DNA of 64,000 nt from assembly GCA_900074725.1 (NCBI GenBank), contig LT598455.1, positions 1,117,802 through 1,181,801 of the forward strand, written 5' to 3'. Below are positions 55,093-64,000 of this stretch, piece by piece. This DNA is from Lachancea dasiensis. Taxonomy: Eukaryota; Ascomycota; Saccharomycetes; Saccharomycetales; Saccharomycetaceae. Positions within the stretch are counted from its first letter, which is position 1; every line of letters begins with the position of its first letter. Both the position numbers and the translations under genes were made by a program. The notes under the pieces are model-generated. The model saw only the letters and a program-made list of their open reading frames with translations, was not told the origin of the DNA and did not search any database.

Positions 55093-58086
55093 CTACAGTT
55101 TAGAAACTATTTCCAGCTTCTTGACGGGCTGGCGCACAGGTGCTAAGCTTAGTTGACCTTGGAATCGTCCGATATCAGTGATCAATGTTCCTGTTGGGTA
55201 GTTGTCGACTTGGTCTCTCTTGGCCGATGCATCATCCTGGACTTGAGATTTCAAATGAATGACCAGCTTACAAGCGCTTCCGGACAAGACGTGATGGCGG
55301 TAAAAGTCGAGCACTTCTGACTTGGTCAAGCTTTCAACGATCGCCGCCTTACGCTCCTTATCAGTGAAGTTATAGTCGCCCATATATATTGTGGTGGTGA
55401 ATCGTGAGTTCTCCTCTGACAAGTTTTTGTACTTTTGTAGCAGGGTCTTGCAAAGTGCAGTCTTGTGCCTCTGGAATTCGTCTTCTGTCATTTGCTCAAT
55501 TTCACTCTCCATTTTTGCTAAAAATGCATCGATTCTGGATTCCAAGTAACCCGTTCCACGTTCTGATTGAACCAACAATCTCAAATTCACCGTTCCATGT
55601 GTATTCATAGCGGAGCTGAACACTACGTAGCCTAGCTGTTCTTTAGTCCGCAAAGTATTGAAAGCAGGCTCATCAATCAGCTGGGCCAACAATGAGGCTT
55701 TGGCGGCAAGCTCCTCAGAGTAAACTCCCAACTGAGTTACATGTTGAATGCAGGAATTGAGATTTTTGTCGTCTGCCAGTTTGTGCTCATAGTAGTAAGT
55801 GTGTCCTTGTGGGAGCAGGATGGATCTAGGTTTTATGGTCTTTGATGGAGCAATGTGCAAATTGTCAGGGGCTAAAGTCCTAATCATTTCATCAATCTCA
55901 ATAGCTACATCATGTTTAAAATTCCCATGGACTAAAGTTTCAAAAGAAAACTGTTCAAATATGGTAGGGATGAAATTTTGCAAGTGGGTGAATGAAAGCT
56001 GCTGGACGGTCTGTATTTTTTCAGCGATCGTCCAAGATCTTTCATTGATGAGAGAATTGTAAACATCAGATATTTGGCCATATGGAACGTCAAACAAATG
56101 GTTGTTCAACGACTGAACTAGCTTCTTTTGGAAATTTTTAAAGCGTAATTCGGTTGGCTCAAAGCTGTTGATCCCCTCCAAGTAACGCGTAAGCAGGATA
56201 GCAATTTTTTGATTATAACCACTTAGCGATAAATCTAGCCCTTGATTTGTCTTTCTGAATGAAATGCGTAAACTAGCCACCTGGGCATCATACTCTACGT
56301 CCTTTAGATGGTCATTGACAAGATCCACATAAATAGAAGTTAGCATGCTGTTTACGATGCTAGAGTATGTGTGGGGGAGTTTCATGGACACATAAACATG
56401 GCCCTTAGGAGCCCAGAAGCGATCATCTTTCTTATACCACAGCTTAGCTTGGCTATCACTCTTTAAGAGTAATGGCTCTGGTAACGGCTTTGCATTTTCA
56501 ATTTTATCAACGTGAAAGTTTGTAGATATAAATTCGTTAGGACGAGGTAAATGCAAGTGTGGGTTGAGACCAGGGTTTTTCAGGGACTTCATGAAGTCAT
56601 CGGAATACTTTGTGACGCTGTATTCTGTGCCATACCACTTTTCTTTCTTATCTGTACTGACATTCTTATGAATCAAGTTTACACGAGAATTCTCAGGTGT
56701 GAGTCCCGCCAAATAGGACGTGATAAGAACAGGGTCATACTTCCTTAGTAAAGACGTGCTCAGAATGTCGCCAACGGGTATAAATTCTTTCTCAAGTGCC
56801 TTGGATAGAGATGATACTGTGGACGACGCGTTACCTTTCTGCTTGAACTTGAAATTGGCAGCCGCAGTATCACGTAGCTCGGTAAATATCCAATCCTGAG
56901 GAAGTTGCTCCTTTAACATCTCGATGTATTGAAAGACGAAAAGGACGATTTGCTCATAGTTTTCAACACCTTCATCTGTCAAATCAATGTCTATCGAAAA
57001 AAGGGCATTTCCTTCGGAAACGGTGTGAGCACCTGCAGACAATTCATTGGCCCAACCCTTGGATTTCAAGAGGGCAAGTAAAGAGCCCGACCCTTCATGA
57101 CCAATCAAATGGCTGAGGTGATGGCTTGGTTTTGAATCCCAGTGTAAGTCAACATCTAGAGATGAGAAAGTAATCTCTACCTTTTTCAAGTCTTTTACAG
57201 GCTTTGCGTGAACTATTTGAGTCAAGTATTCAGCGGGCAACATTTTTCCCGGATAGGAAGGCACTGGACGATCAATGTTGCGAACATCCTTGAATAGTTC
57301 GTTAACCCACTCTGACATTACATCCAAGTCTTCTCTTCCTAAAACACAAAGCTTCATAAGATTAGCGGAGTAGGAAGCATCGTAAAACTTAAGCAGCTCG
57401 TCTCTGATGTCCAAGTTCTGTGACTTTGGAATAACACCTAAAGTTTTTATGTTGCCGGTTGAGAATTTGTGAAAAGGATGTTCACTGGATGTGAGAGACT
57501 TGTCGAGTTGGTAGAGCCGCCACAAGTCACTTTGCAAGTTCTTCTTGTTCTCACTGTCAACCGCATTAATTTCCTTGTCAGTGGAGCTCTGATTGAATAG
57601 AGGGCAGCTGAAAAATCCTGAAAACCTGTCTAATGCACCGTAAAGACTCTCATGGTTTACTTGAAAGAAGTAATTCGTGTTTTGAGAACTCGTGTAGGCA
57701 TTAGATCCTCCGCCATGTTTGCTCAAGAAGCTGGAATACTCATTTTCATTTGGAAACTTTGAGCTGCCCATGAAAAGAAGGTGTTCACAGAAGTGCGCAA
57801 GACCAGGGAGATTTTCAGGGTCCTCGAACGAGCCGATGTGGACATCCAAAGAAGCCGCGGCTTTGTCCGTTTCAGGGTCTTGAATAAGAAGGGCTCTCAA
57901 CTTGTTAGGCAATTCGATGAATCGGTAATTTCTATCGTCTAAAGAAGGTTTGGTAAAGTCAATCTTGAGATTGGTGTAGGTCGACATTTTTGAAAGGCTT
58001 GAACTGGGCGCTAAAGTGGCGTTGGATAACAAAATTCTGCTCGACGAAGTAAGAAGGGTTGAATAATTGGACCAAGCCAAACGCAT
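55093..58086 (-). CDS. STE23: Ste23, insulin-degrading-enzyme metalloprotease
   Basis: Ste23 is an M16A protease that, with Axl1, makes the N-terminal cut in a-factor maturation. The 997-residue protein has the inverted zinc motif HFCEH at 98-102 and the downstream ligand region EINAVDSENKKN at 172-183 (Glu172, Glu179). RFIELPNKLRALLIQDPETD, then ASLDVHIGSFEDPENLPGLA, and RTKEQLGYVVFSS are near-identical to S. cerevisiae Ste23. The first 33 residues are rich in Ser, Leu, Arg and Asn, lack acidic residues and look like a mitochondrial leader. An internal Met34 (MSTYTNLKIDF) could start a cytosolic form; the yeast protein has a similar long N-terminus with an internal Met. Confidence 0.97.
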   Translation of the reverse strand: MRLAWSNYSTLLTSSSRILLSNATLAPSSSLSKMSTYTNLKIDFTKPSLDDRNYRFIELPNKLRALLIQDPETDKAAASLDVHIGSFEDPENLPGLAHFCEHLLFMGSSKFPNENEYSSFLSKHGGGSNAYTSSQNTNYFFQVNHESLYGALDRFSGFFSCPLFNQSSTDKEINAVDSENKKNLQSDLWRLYQLDKSLTSSEHPFHKFSTGNIKTLGVIPKSQNLDIRDELLKFYDASYSANLMKLCVLGREDLDVMSEWVNELFKDVRNIDRPVPSYPGKMLPAEYLTQIVHAKPVKDLKKVEITFSSLDVDLHWDSKPSHHLSHLIGHEGSGSLLALLKSKGWANELSAGAHTVSEGNALFSIDIDLTDEGVENYEQIVLFVFQYIEMLKEQLPQDWIFTELRDTAAANFKFKQKGNASSTVSSLSKALEKEFIPVGDILSTSLLRKYDPVLITSYLAGLTPENSRVNLIHKNVSTDKKEKWYGTEYSVTKYSDDFMKSLKNPGLNPHLHLPRPNEFISTNFHVDKIENAKPLPEPLLLKSDSQAKLWYKKDDRFWAPKGHVYVSMKLPHTYSSIVNSMLTSIYVDLVNDHLKDVEYDAQVASLRISFRKTNQGLDLSLSGYNQKIAILLTRYLEGINSFEPTELRFKNFQKKLVQSLNNHLFDVPYGQISDVYNSLINERSWTIAEKIQTVQQLSFTHLQNFIPTIFEQFSFETLVHGNFKHDVAIEIDEMIRTLAPDNLHIAPSKTIKPRSILLPQGHTYYYEHKLADDKNLNSCIQHVTQLGVYSEELAAKASLLAQLIDEPAFNTLRTKEQLGYVVFSSAMNTHGTVNLRLLVQSERGTGYLESRIDAFLAKMESEIEQMTEDEFQRHKTALCKTLLQKYKNLSEENSRFTTTIYMGDYNFTDKERKAAIVESLTKSEVLDFYRHHVLSGSACKLVIHLKSQVQDDASAKRDQVDNYPTGTLITDIGRFQGQLSLAPVRQPVKKLEIVSKL

Positions 58087-58280
58087 AAAACTTTCTCGGT
58101 TAGCTCTCTTCTTGAGATAGGTACCACTTTCTAAACAATCCTCGTTTTTTGTCCTCTTCGTCTGTGAGCGACTCGCAAGGTGTTTTCGTCAATTTATTGA
58201 AGGACACTTTAATTTCGGCGAAAACATCCAATTTTTTATAAACTTTGCTAACATTAGCGCGCATCAATTCAGACTAAAGG

Positions 58281-58544
58281 ATGGCCAGAATCCGTGCTTT
58301 TGATGTCTTCGCATTTGCATTGGTCGGGTTTGCTGGTATATATAGTGGAACCCAGTTTTTTGAACCTATAGTCATCGAGAGACTGAAGAAAGACGGAAAC
58401 CTCAGAACAGATGTAGAAATTCCGCAGTACGATGAAGAGGGGAATCCTCTCTCTCCTAAATCGATGCTCGAAATCAAGCAAGAGTTAGAAAAGATACAAC
58501 AGCACCAGAAGCTAGAATCAACCGAAATATCGAAAGAAAACTGA
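58281..58544 (+). CDS. ECM19: Ecm19, small mitochondrial membrane protein
   Basis: This 87-residue protein has one hydrophobic segment near its start (VFAFALVGFAGIYSGTQFF, residues 9-27). It then has a charged tail with RLKKDGNLRTDVEIPQYDEE and a Glu/Gln-rich helical end (MLEIKQELEKIQQHQKLEST). It lies directly after STE23 and divergent from it, where S. cerevisiae has ECM19, a mitochondrial protein of unknown function. I assign the name mainly on position, size and topology. Function is not known. The start is the first ATG of the frame, about 190 bp from the STE23 start. Confidence 0.8.
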   Translation: MARIRAFDVFAFALVGFAGIYSGTQFFEPIVIERLKKDGNLRTDVEIPQYDEEGNPLSPKSMLEIKQELEKIQQHQKLESTEISKEN

Positions 58545-59193
58545 TTGATACGACGTCATGATCTTAGATTAGCTCTTTGGAGATTGCAAAACTCGCAATC
58601 AGAACTGGCCCCCAAGTGTATATTGTTAAGGTTTAACAGCTGCCTGCATTGGAAAGGCAGAGGCGTAGATTTTCAGCGGGCCCTTTAATGACCACAGTAA
58701 TTTCCTGGGCGGTGCAAGCTGACCAAAGACTTACATGATCATTTTCACTACAATTACTGCATTGCCGAAGTTCAACGTGAATTTTGGCGCCTTTATAACT
58801 ATAATTATTTAAAGCATGTACACATACTAAATGTTAGCCTTGTCAACTAAATCATGGAAAAACTCTCGTGACTGAAACTAATATAGAGACATTTGGCTAC
58901 CTGTTCGAACAAAGTAATAACTGTAGCTTCAAGAGAATCTGTAGACAAAAAAGTCCTTGTACCTGGCAAACTTTCCAACTAGACATGGAACGAAGGGAAA
59001 TCTCTCTATGTGACCCAGCTCTCAGTCGTAGTAAGCGCTTGAGATGGCAATCCAATCTCGTAACATATGATAATTTAGACAAAATTTGAGCTCATCGCGG
59101 GTCCCGCGCCTTTAGGCTAAATCATGGTATTGCTGACCTAGGAACTTTCTATATCTTTCCGTTCAAGCTTCCTTTGTGCACCATCATTTCAAA
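58545..59193. other. Intergenic region ECM19/SYO1
   Basis: The 649-bp stretch holds the ECM19 3' end and the SYO1 promoter. S. cerevisiae has the cell-wall gene CCW14 after ECM19; nothing like it is seen here. A plus-strand frame of 73 codons at 58868-59089 has no family resemblance. The PAC element near the right end is listed separately. Confidence 0.5.
59081..59098. promoter_or_regulatory. PAC element upstream of SYO1
   Basis: GCTCATCGC (59090-59098), the PAC element GCGATGAGC on the minus strand, lies about 95-105 bp before the SYO1 start. It is directly preceded by AAAATTT, a weak RRPE-like sequence. SYO1 is a ribosome-assembly gene, so the element is expected. Confidence 0.65.
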
Positions 59194-61044
59194 ATGGGTA
59201 AATCCAAGAGAAGATCTAAGGCGTCCAGATTCCATGCCACTCCCTTGGGGAAAAACAGATCTACTCAAAAAGATGAGGTTATGACAGCCAAAAAGGTGCA
59301 GCCTCTGCTTAAGCAGCTTCAGAGCGCTGTACCTAATGACAGAGCAATGGCGCTGGGCAGCGTTACAGTTCTTTGCGAGGACCCCTACCTTAGAAAGCTT
59401 TTCTTAAAGGAAAAATTGGTTCCCTTGGTGATGACCAAGCTTTTGTCCGACACCAACATGGAAATTATGGTAGAAGCTCACGGGCTTTTGAGAAACTTGG
59501 CTTTAGAGGAGGGGTATGACGTCTGCGTCTTTCTTTGGAGATCTGACATATGGACCAGTATTACCGCTGGTTTTGACAAGCTACAAAAATCATTACAATG
59601 GCTATCTTCGAATAATCCTTCCAAAAAAGAGTCATCCCGACAACTTTTCGATTTCGGTGAAAACTTAATATCATTAGTGGTTGCTTTGGCTGACGGCTCA
59701 GACAAAATCGTAGATGACATACTGAGCTCCGATAAGCTGCAAAGCATTTTTTCTGTCGTCCGTTCGGTGGCCGAATATGGCATTACATATGAAGATGGCT
59801 CAGCCTGCTTGCGAATTCCTCCCGCGCTTTTCAATACCATTTTAGACCTTCTTTTCGATTTTGGTTCTGAGTCTGCGGATTTTATGCATGCATTGGCTCA
59901 AGATTCATTTCTGAGTGGGTTTGTGGAAGCGCTGCCTACACTTCAATTAAAGACAGCCAACGAATTGAGCGCTGTACTAATCCAAGGTATTCGTCTACAG
60001 TGTTTAGATCTCAGTTTGACTAGTATCCAGGCAAATGAGATCATAATAAATGCTTGTTCCGCGATTGAAGCCATTGATTTAGAGAACATGAAAAAGTTTC
60101 TTTCGACTACAGATCTGGACAATGAGCTGGGAAATGCTCCAGATGATCAGATTTCAAAGAAAATCAAAGAACATACGAAGCAGCGTGCTTTGGCAAGCAT
60201 GAGACTGCAAAGTATTGAAGCTACCCTGGACATTGTCACGGCATCTTTGGAGATACTTGCTGCCAAATATGAAGATGAGAACGAGACTGTAAATGAAAAT
60301 CTCATGCAGACACTAACCGTTTCTTTGCCAGTTGTTTTCCAATCTCTTTACAATGACTTTCAGTCTAGAGTTCTTATTGCATGGAACAACATGCTATGGT
60401 TGTATCTGACGATGCAAATTAATTTCTTAGGGTTATCTGACGTAACTTGGCAACAGCTATGGCTCTCCGTTTCTGCATCAAGTGATGAAGAAGAATCTGA
60501 TTATGGCATAAAGTTAGGAAAATTAGGCGTTATGTGGGCTTTACTGAAAACTTTACAGCTCCAAGATAATAAAACGCCTTATTTGACCTCTTTCAACTGC
60601 GATAATGCCGAATTTGTTAGCGCTATTCAAGCTGACTTCACCAATTCTACACAACTGGGCGCCGAAGAAGGCATTGCAATAAGACAAAGGTGCTGCGGCA
60701 TCCTATCCTGTCTCGCAATGCTCCCTGATCACATTGAATTGAATCGCCAAATAGGCCATTTTTTTATGGAAATACTAGCGGACAAGGAGACAACCGCGGC
60801 CACAATGGTAGATGTCTGCGACGTTCTTTTCGATGTTTATGCTGATGCCAGCTATGATTACGATGAGTCCGTTTTTGTGAAAGACCAATTTTTAGGTATT
60901 TTTGAAAACACCGTTGTTCCCAATATGAAGGAAAACTTCAAATTTGTCGATAAGAATAAGGATCCTGCTTTCAAAGCAAGAACTCAAAACTGTCTGAGGA
61001 CAGTGGAAAGATTTATAGATTATAAGGTGAGCGAGCGCCGTTAG
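59194..61044 (+). CDS. SYO1: Syo1, co-import chaperone for ribosomal proteins uL18 and uL5
   Basis: Syo1 (symportin) binds Rpl5 and Rpl11 in the cytosol and carries them into the nucleus with Kap104 for 5S RNP assembly. The 616-residue protein starts with the basic MGKSKRRSKASRFHATPLGK, the Kap104-type signal of the family, then armadillo/HEAT-type helical repeats (RAMALGSVTVLCEDPYLRKL, MEIMVEAHGLLRNLALEEGY). An acidic EEEESDY-like loop (SSDEEESDYG) lies in the middle, as does the Arm-repeat C-terminal half. The ATG at 59194 is chosen over a non-ATG-extended frame because it gives the family N-terminus. S. cerevisiae SYO1 (YDL063C) is likewise next to UBC9 (YDL064W). Confidence 0.95.
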   Translation: MGKSKRRSKASRFHATPLGKNRSTQKDEVMTAKKVQPLLKQLQSAVPNDRAMALGSVTVLCEDPYLRKLFLKEKLVPLVMTKLLSDTNMEIMVEAHGLLRNLALEEGYDVCVFLWRSDIWTSITAGFDKLQKSLQWLSSNNPSKKESSRQLFDFGENLISLVVALADGSDKIVDDILSSDKLQSIFSVVRSVAEYGITYEDGSACLRIPPALFNTILDLLFDFGSESADFMHALAQDSFLSGFVEALPTLQLKTANELSAVLIQGIRLQCLDLSLTSIQANEIIINACSAIEAIDLENMKKFLSTTDLDNELGNAPDDQISKKIKEHTKQRALASMRLQSIEATLDIVTASLEILAAKYEDENETVNENLMQTLTVSLPVVFQSLYNDFQSRVLIAWNNMLWLYLTMQINFLGLSDVTWQQLWLSVSASSDEEESDYGIKLGKLGVMWALLKTLQLQDNKTPYLTSFNCDNAEFVSAIQADFTNSTQLGAEEGIAIRQRCCGILSCLAMLPDHIELNRQIGHFFMEILADKETTAATMVDVCDVLFDVYADASYDYDESVFVKDQFLGIFENTVVPNMKENFKFVDKNKDPAFKARTQNCLRTVERFIDYKVSERR

Positions 61045-61153
61045 TTTGTATCGATGTACCTTTAAGAACTTGCATTTGTTTGAGTAATACACATTAGGGT
61101 GTTGGCACAGAAAAGAGTCTTGAAATTCTAACAATCACAAGTTGGCGTTCGAT

Positions 61154-61726
61154 TTACTTAGTGTACTCTTTAGCTTGCTCTATGACATTCCTTTCGTACT
61201 CTTTTCTGTTCTTCGAGAAAGCTCTCCATGCTGGCTCCTGAGCTGGGGAGTCAGGGTTGGGACTGTTCAGTAAGTCCTGAATCCCCAGCGCGATCTGTTT
61301 TAAAGTGATCGCTGGCCTCCAGTCCTGGTCTTCGTTCAATATACTTAAGCATACCGTACCACTAGGATAAATATTAGGATGGTAGAACCCTGCTGGAAAC
61401 TTCACTTTAGGAGGTTTTGAAGGATAGTCATCTGGATACTCAATTACAACGGGGTAAACTCCATCTTTCCATAGCGTGCCCTCTTTCCCAGGTATGCCAG
61501 CCTCCCATTTTTGTAAGTTCATAGACCCATCTGCCTTTTTGGTAGGTTTAGCGAAAAACCCAAATGGATGGTCTTTACGCCATTTCTTTCTGAGCAAGAA
61601 ATATGGGTTAGCAAGCTTTCCACCATAGTTTAAGCCATCAGCCCAAACTACCAACTAGAATTGGCAAGATCGACCGAAGTAAACATACCTCTCTTCTTGT
61701 AGACGTTGTAAGCACAAACTGCTCAT
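61154..61726 (-). CDS. UBC9: SUMO-conjugating enzyme Ubc9, with intron
   Basis: Ubc9 is the single E2 enzyme for SUMO, working with Aos1-Uba2 and Siz ligases in the nucleus. The gene has two exons: 61689-61726 encodes [13 protein letters not shown], and 61154-61589 the rest. Spliced, the protein is 157 residues, the same as S. cerevisiae Ubc9. The catalytic Cys93 lies in [20 protein letters not shown], and the E2 landmarks FPAGFYHPN and [10 protein letters not shown] are intact. [15 protein letters not shown] is the SUMO-contacting N-terminal helix region. S. cerevisiae UBC9 also has an intron near its 5' end. The long frame without splicing would give an unrelated N-terminus ([12 protein letters not shown]) and is wrong. 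Confidence 0.97.
61590..61688 (-). other. Intron of UBC9
   Basis: On the minus strand the 99-nt intron starts GTATGT, has the branch site TGCTAAC (61607-61613) and ends CTCAG. It splits the Arg13 codon, and splicing restores the conserved [10 protein letters not shown]. Confidence 0.95.
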
Positions 61727-61910
61727 TGTTCTTGATTGTTTGAGGATCGCATTGGTGTTTACATCGGCTAAGGTCAACTTTTTGGATTTAAATTTTGAAA
61801 AATCCCACACGGCGTTTAGACGACCACATCGAATTTATTTGGCTACACTATCAATTGAGTCAGAAGGCCCAGCATTTATAAGCCTTCTTAGGTCAACTTA
61901 CTGTCTGACT

Positions 61911-64000
61911 ATGGGCAAGAAGTCAAGTAAGGCGTCTCCAGCGCCGATAGATCCACCGGTCACAAAGAAGAAAGGCAGGAAAGGTGCCAAGGAAGAAACA
62001 GAAGAAATGAAAAACACCAGACTTGCCAATCGAGCAAAAGTGACTTCAACTTCTAGCTGGACCGGTAAGCTGCCGCATACTCTACTGCATGAAAATTGTC
62101 AGAAACGTAAGTGGAACAAGGTCGAATACGACATGAAGAAAGTTGGCGAAAAGGGAATGATAGCAACCGCTGTTCTGTCCCAAACTGATCCTAAGACTAA
62201 AGAGACATTGACATTGAAGATGCATGACCCTGCCTTTGATCGAACAACCGGAAAGGGTCTGTTGGTCCCGCAAGAAACTCCCATGGAGGCCCGTCATATG
62301 GCGGCTACCGTGGCACTGTATAGAATTGCTTCCAATTCTAACATGCAGATGATGTTGCCACCCAACCATAAATCTTTATGGTATGACCTGGATGATTATC
62401 GAAAAGTGTTAGCAAAGGAACACCTTGCTCTGGCACAGAAGCTATTTGATCCAGAGCCTTTTAAGACACTAGTTGCAGACAGGAAGGCGAAGGATATTAA
62501 AGATAAAGAGCGTATGGCTAAGCAACAGCAAGCTCAAAAGATGAGGCACTCTCCGACTGTTATTACCTCGATTGGACCCAATAAGAGCAAATTATCCTCA
62601 TCCAAAGATGGGGTCGCCAAAACCCGAGTTTCACGGCCACTCGACCAGAAAGTAATACGCTTCCCGTTGAAAGTTTGGGAAAATGCTACATTTGTAGATT
62701 TAAAAGAGTCTTCCAGAACTGACATAGAGCAGGCACTAAGGTCGCATATTGATTGGAACTCTAAAAAATGGGGAGGTGACATGACTACAGAGAGGGACCT
62801 CCTCCAGGAAAAACTCATACTTCTTGGATTTAGAAAGCCACATGTCATGGAATCTCTTAGCTACTCAGATCCCCTCTCTTTTCTGCTCCTGAATTTGCCA
62901 GAAGATGACCTACCCACATTTTTCCATAAGCGGCAAGAGGATACAAAGATGAAGGTTGAAATTTCTTCCCTACCGCTTCGAACTCAAAATATGATTTCTC
63001 GTCTCATGGAAGGTGGAGCTTCATACACTGAGGTGCTTTATGCTTTAGAATCCACTGATTATGATGAAAATGAAGCCGCTGGAAAATTAACAGAGAAGCT
63101 TTCCGCCCACCTGTTGGAACCCTCACCCGAGATAAGTGAGGAAGATTCGACTGAAATGTGGATTCAAGAACTTGAGAGCTTGCAAAGCATCTATGGTAAC
63201 GAAGTTGTTGAAATAATGAATCACGAGAAGACCTGCTATACAATTAAATTGGTCGAAAAGTTCAACCTGAAGCTCAAGGTTTACAAGACGACAAAATACC
63301 CATCAACACTACCTGGTCTGATTGTTTCCACGTTCGATAAAAACGTTAAGCTTCCTAATTACATTAAACAAAATGCCCTTACTATGCTCTTAGATCATGT
63401 GGTCAAATCAAGCCTCCTGGGAGATATGATGGTCTATAGTATCTACGAATGGCTTCAGGAGCACTTGGCTGCTATTATAGATAATCCAGGGCTGTTAATT
63501 TCCGATTTCAAGCCTTCAAACGAGGTGTTGTCAAGAAGTTCAACGCAAAAGCCTTCATCGAAGCCAAGGACCAAAAACACTCGCGCATACGCGACATCCC
63601 TAGATGAGCTTCATAGACTGGAGTATGAATATAAAACACGAGTTACATCTCCAAGGTACGTGGGCATGGTCAAACAACGCTCGCAACTGCCGGCCTGGGG
63701 CCAACAGGAAAAAATAGTTGAATTGATTGAAAGCCATGATGTAGTATTGATAACTGGTGAAACGGGTTCTGGTAAATCGACCCAGGCCGTTCAATACGTT
63801 CTTGATTATTTGATGACTAAAAAGAACGATTTTGGTGAAACTAAGATTATTTGCACCCAGCCGAGAAGAATTTCTGCGATAGGCTTGGCAGAACGAGTGT
63901 CAGAAGAGAGATGTAGTGACTGTGGTGATGAAGTCGGCTACGTGATACGTGGTGTAAACAAAACGAAGCCCACCACTCGCATAAAATTTATGACAACGGG
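61911..64000 (+). CDS. DEAH/RHA-type RNA helicase, YLR419W orthologue, cut by window edge
   Basis: The open frame runs from ATG 61911 through the right edge without a stop, giving the first 696 residues. It follows S. cerevisiae YLR419W, an RNA helicase of the DHX29/DHX57 group, along its length: TSTSSWTGKLPHTLLHENCQ, then PPNHKSLWYDLDDYRK, FLLLNLPEDDLPTFFHKRQE, and GEVVLITGETGSGKST-like sequence. A UBA-like segment (about 360-385) and an RWD-like segment (about 420-525, with ELESLQSIYGNEVV) precede the helicase core. Walker A GETGSGKST is at 616-624, and CTQPRRISAIGLAERVSEER (motif Ia) lies near the edge. The DEAH box is beyond the window. It is divergent from UBC9 with 184 bp between the starts. 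Confidence 0.93.
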   Translation, partial: MGKKSSKASPAPIDPPVTKKKGRKGAKEETEEMKNTRLANRAKVTSTSSWTGKLPHTLLHENCQKRKWNKVEYDMKKVGEKGMIATAVLSQTDPKTKETLTLKMHDPAFDRTTGKGLLVPQETPMEARHMAATVALYRIASNSNMQMMLPPNHKSLWYDLDDYRKVLAKEHLALAQKLFDPEPFKTLVADRKAKDIKDKERMAKQQQAQKMRHSPTVITSIGPNKSKLSSSKDGVAKTRVSRPLDQKVIRFPLKVWENATFVDLKESSRTDIEQALRSHIDWNSKKWGGDMTTERDLLQEKLILLGFRKPHVMESLSYSDPLSFLLLNLPEDDLPTFFHKRQEDTKMKVEISSLPLRTQNMISRLMEGGASYTEVLYALESTDYDENEAAGKLTEKLSAHLLEPSPEISEEDSTEMWIQELESLQSIYGNEVVEIMNHEKTCYTIKLVEKFNLKLKVYKTTKYPSTLPGLIVSTFDKNVKLPNYIKQNALTMLLDHVVKSSLLGDMMVYSIYEWLQEHLAAIIDNPGLLISDFKPSNEVLSRSSTQKPSSKPRTKNTRAYATSLDELHRLEYEYKTRVTSPRYVGMVKQRSQLPAWGQQEKIVELIESHDVVLITGETGSGKSTQAVQYVLDYLMTKKNDFGETKIICTQPRRISAIGLAERVSEERCSDCGDEVGYVIRGVNKTKPTTRIKFMTT

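Noticed and set aside
61154-61654. Unspliced 166-codon UBC9 frame starting MVVWADG
   Set aside because: Its N-terminus is intron sequence. The spliced form gives the conserved 157-residue protein.

Overview
The window is 64 kb of nuclear DNA from a budding yeast of the Saccharomycetaceae. Almost every gene is recognisable as the orthologue of a Saccharomyces cerevisiae gene. CTG codons fall at conserved leucines (for example the Leu of MILHQ in PSA1), so this is not a CTG-clade yeast. RPS29 and its neighbours sit in a single track that interleaves genes which in S. cerevisiae are split between chromosome IV (YDL055-YDL064) and chromosome XII (YLR378-YLR390). This is the order expected of a lineage that branched before the yeast whole-genome duplication, such as Lachancea, Kluyveromyces, Eremothecium, Zygosaccharomyces or Torulaspora. 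I cannot fix the genus by eye. No transposon, LTR, virus-derived element, centromere or CRISPR array was found.

Layout. (1) 1-8.75 kb: a block like S. cerevisiae YGL151-YGL156: NUT1 (cut by the window edge), PEX14, LYS5, CDC43 and AMS1, with the mitochondrial glycine carrier HEM25 between LYS5 and CDC43. (2) 8.75-17.8 kb: SEC61, a tRNA-Lys(UUU) with an intron, a uridine permease (FUI1 type) and PSA1, separated by long gene-free stretches of 1.3-1.5 kb. (3) 18-30 kb: MBP1, then a fused alpha/beta hydrolase-tyrosine phosphatase gene standing where S. cerevisiae has the hydrolase-only gene YDL057W, then CSR1, CTF3 and NAM2. (4) 30-35 kb: a 1.76 kb stretch with no recognisable gene, then SMC6. 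(5) 35-50 kb: USO1, RAD59, IKI3/ELP1, SWC7, VAC14 and REH1. (6) 50-64 kb: TSR1, RPS29, STE23, ECM19, SYO1, UBC9 and the first two thirds of the DEAH helicase YLR419W.

Three protein-gene introns are supported by splice-site sequence. UBC9 has a coding intron. VAC14 has an intron after only four coding bases. RPS29 has a probable 486-nt intron in its 5' untranslated region. Several genes carry the yeast ribosome-biogenesis promoter signature (PAC with or without RRPE): TSR1, IKI3, SYO1 and, unexpectedly, the hydrolase-phosphatase gene. The TSR1/RPS29 promoter also holds two evenly spaced pairs of TAGGGCT (Tbf1-type) boxes and two Rap1-like boxes.

Functional themes are those of a core eukaryotic chromosome: ribosome production (TSR1, REH1, SYO1, RPS29), secretion (SEC61, USO1, PSA1), genome maintenance (SMC6, RAD59, CTF3, MBP1), peroxisome, vacuole and mitochondrial functions (PEX14, AMS1, VAC14, NAM2, HEM25), SUMO and prenyl modification (UBC9, CDC43) and lysine synthesis (LYS5). 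The most unusual gene is the hydrolase-phosphatase fusion at 21.0-22.85 kb.
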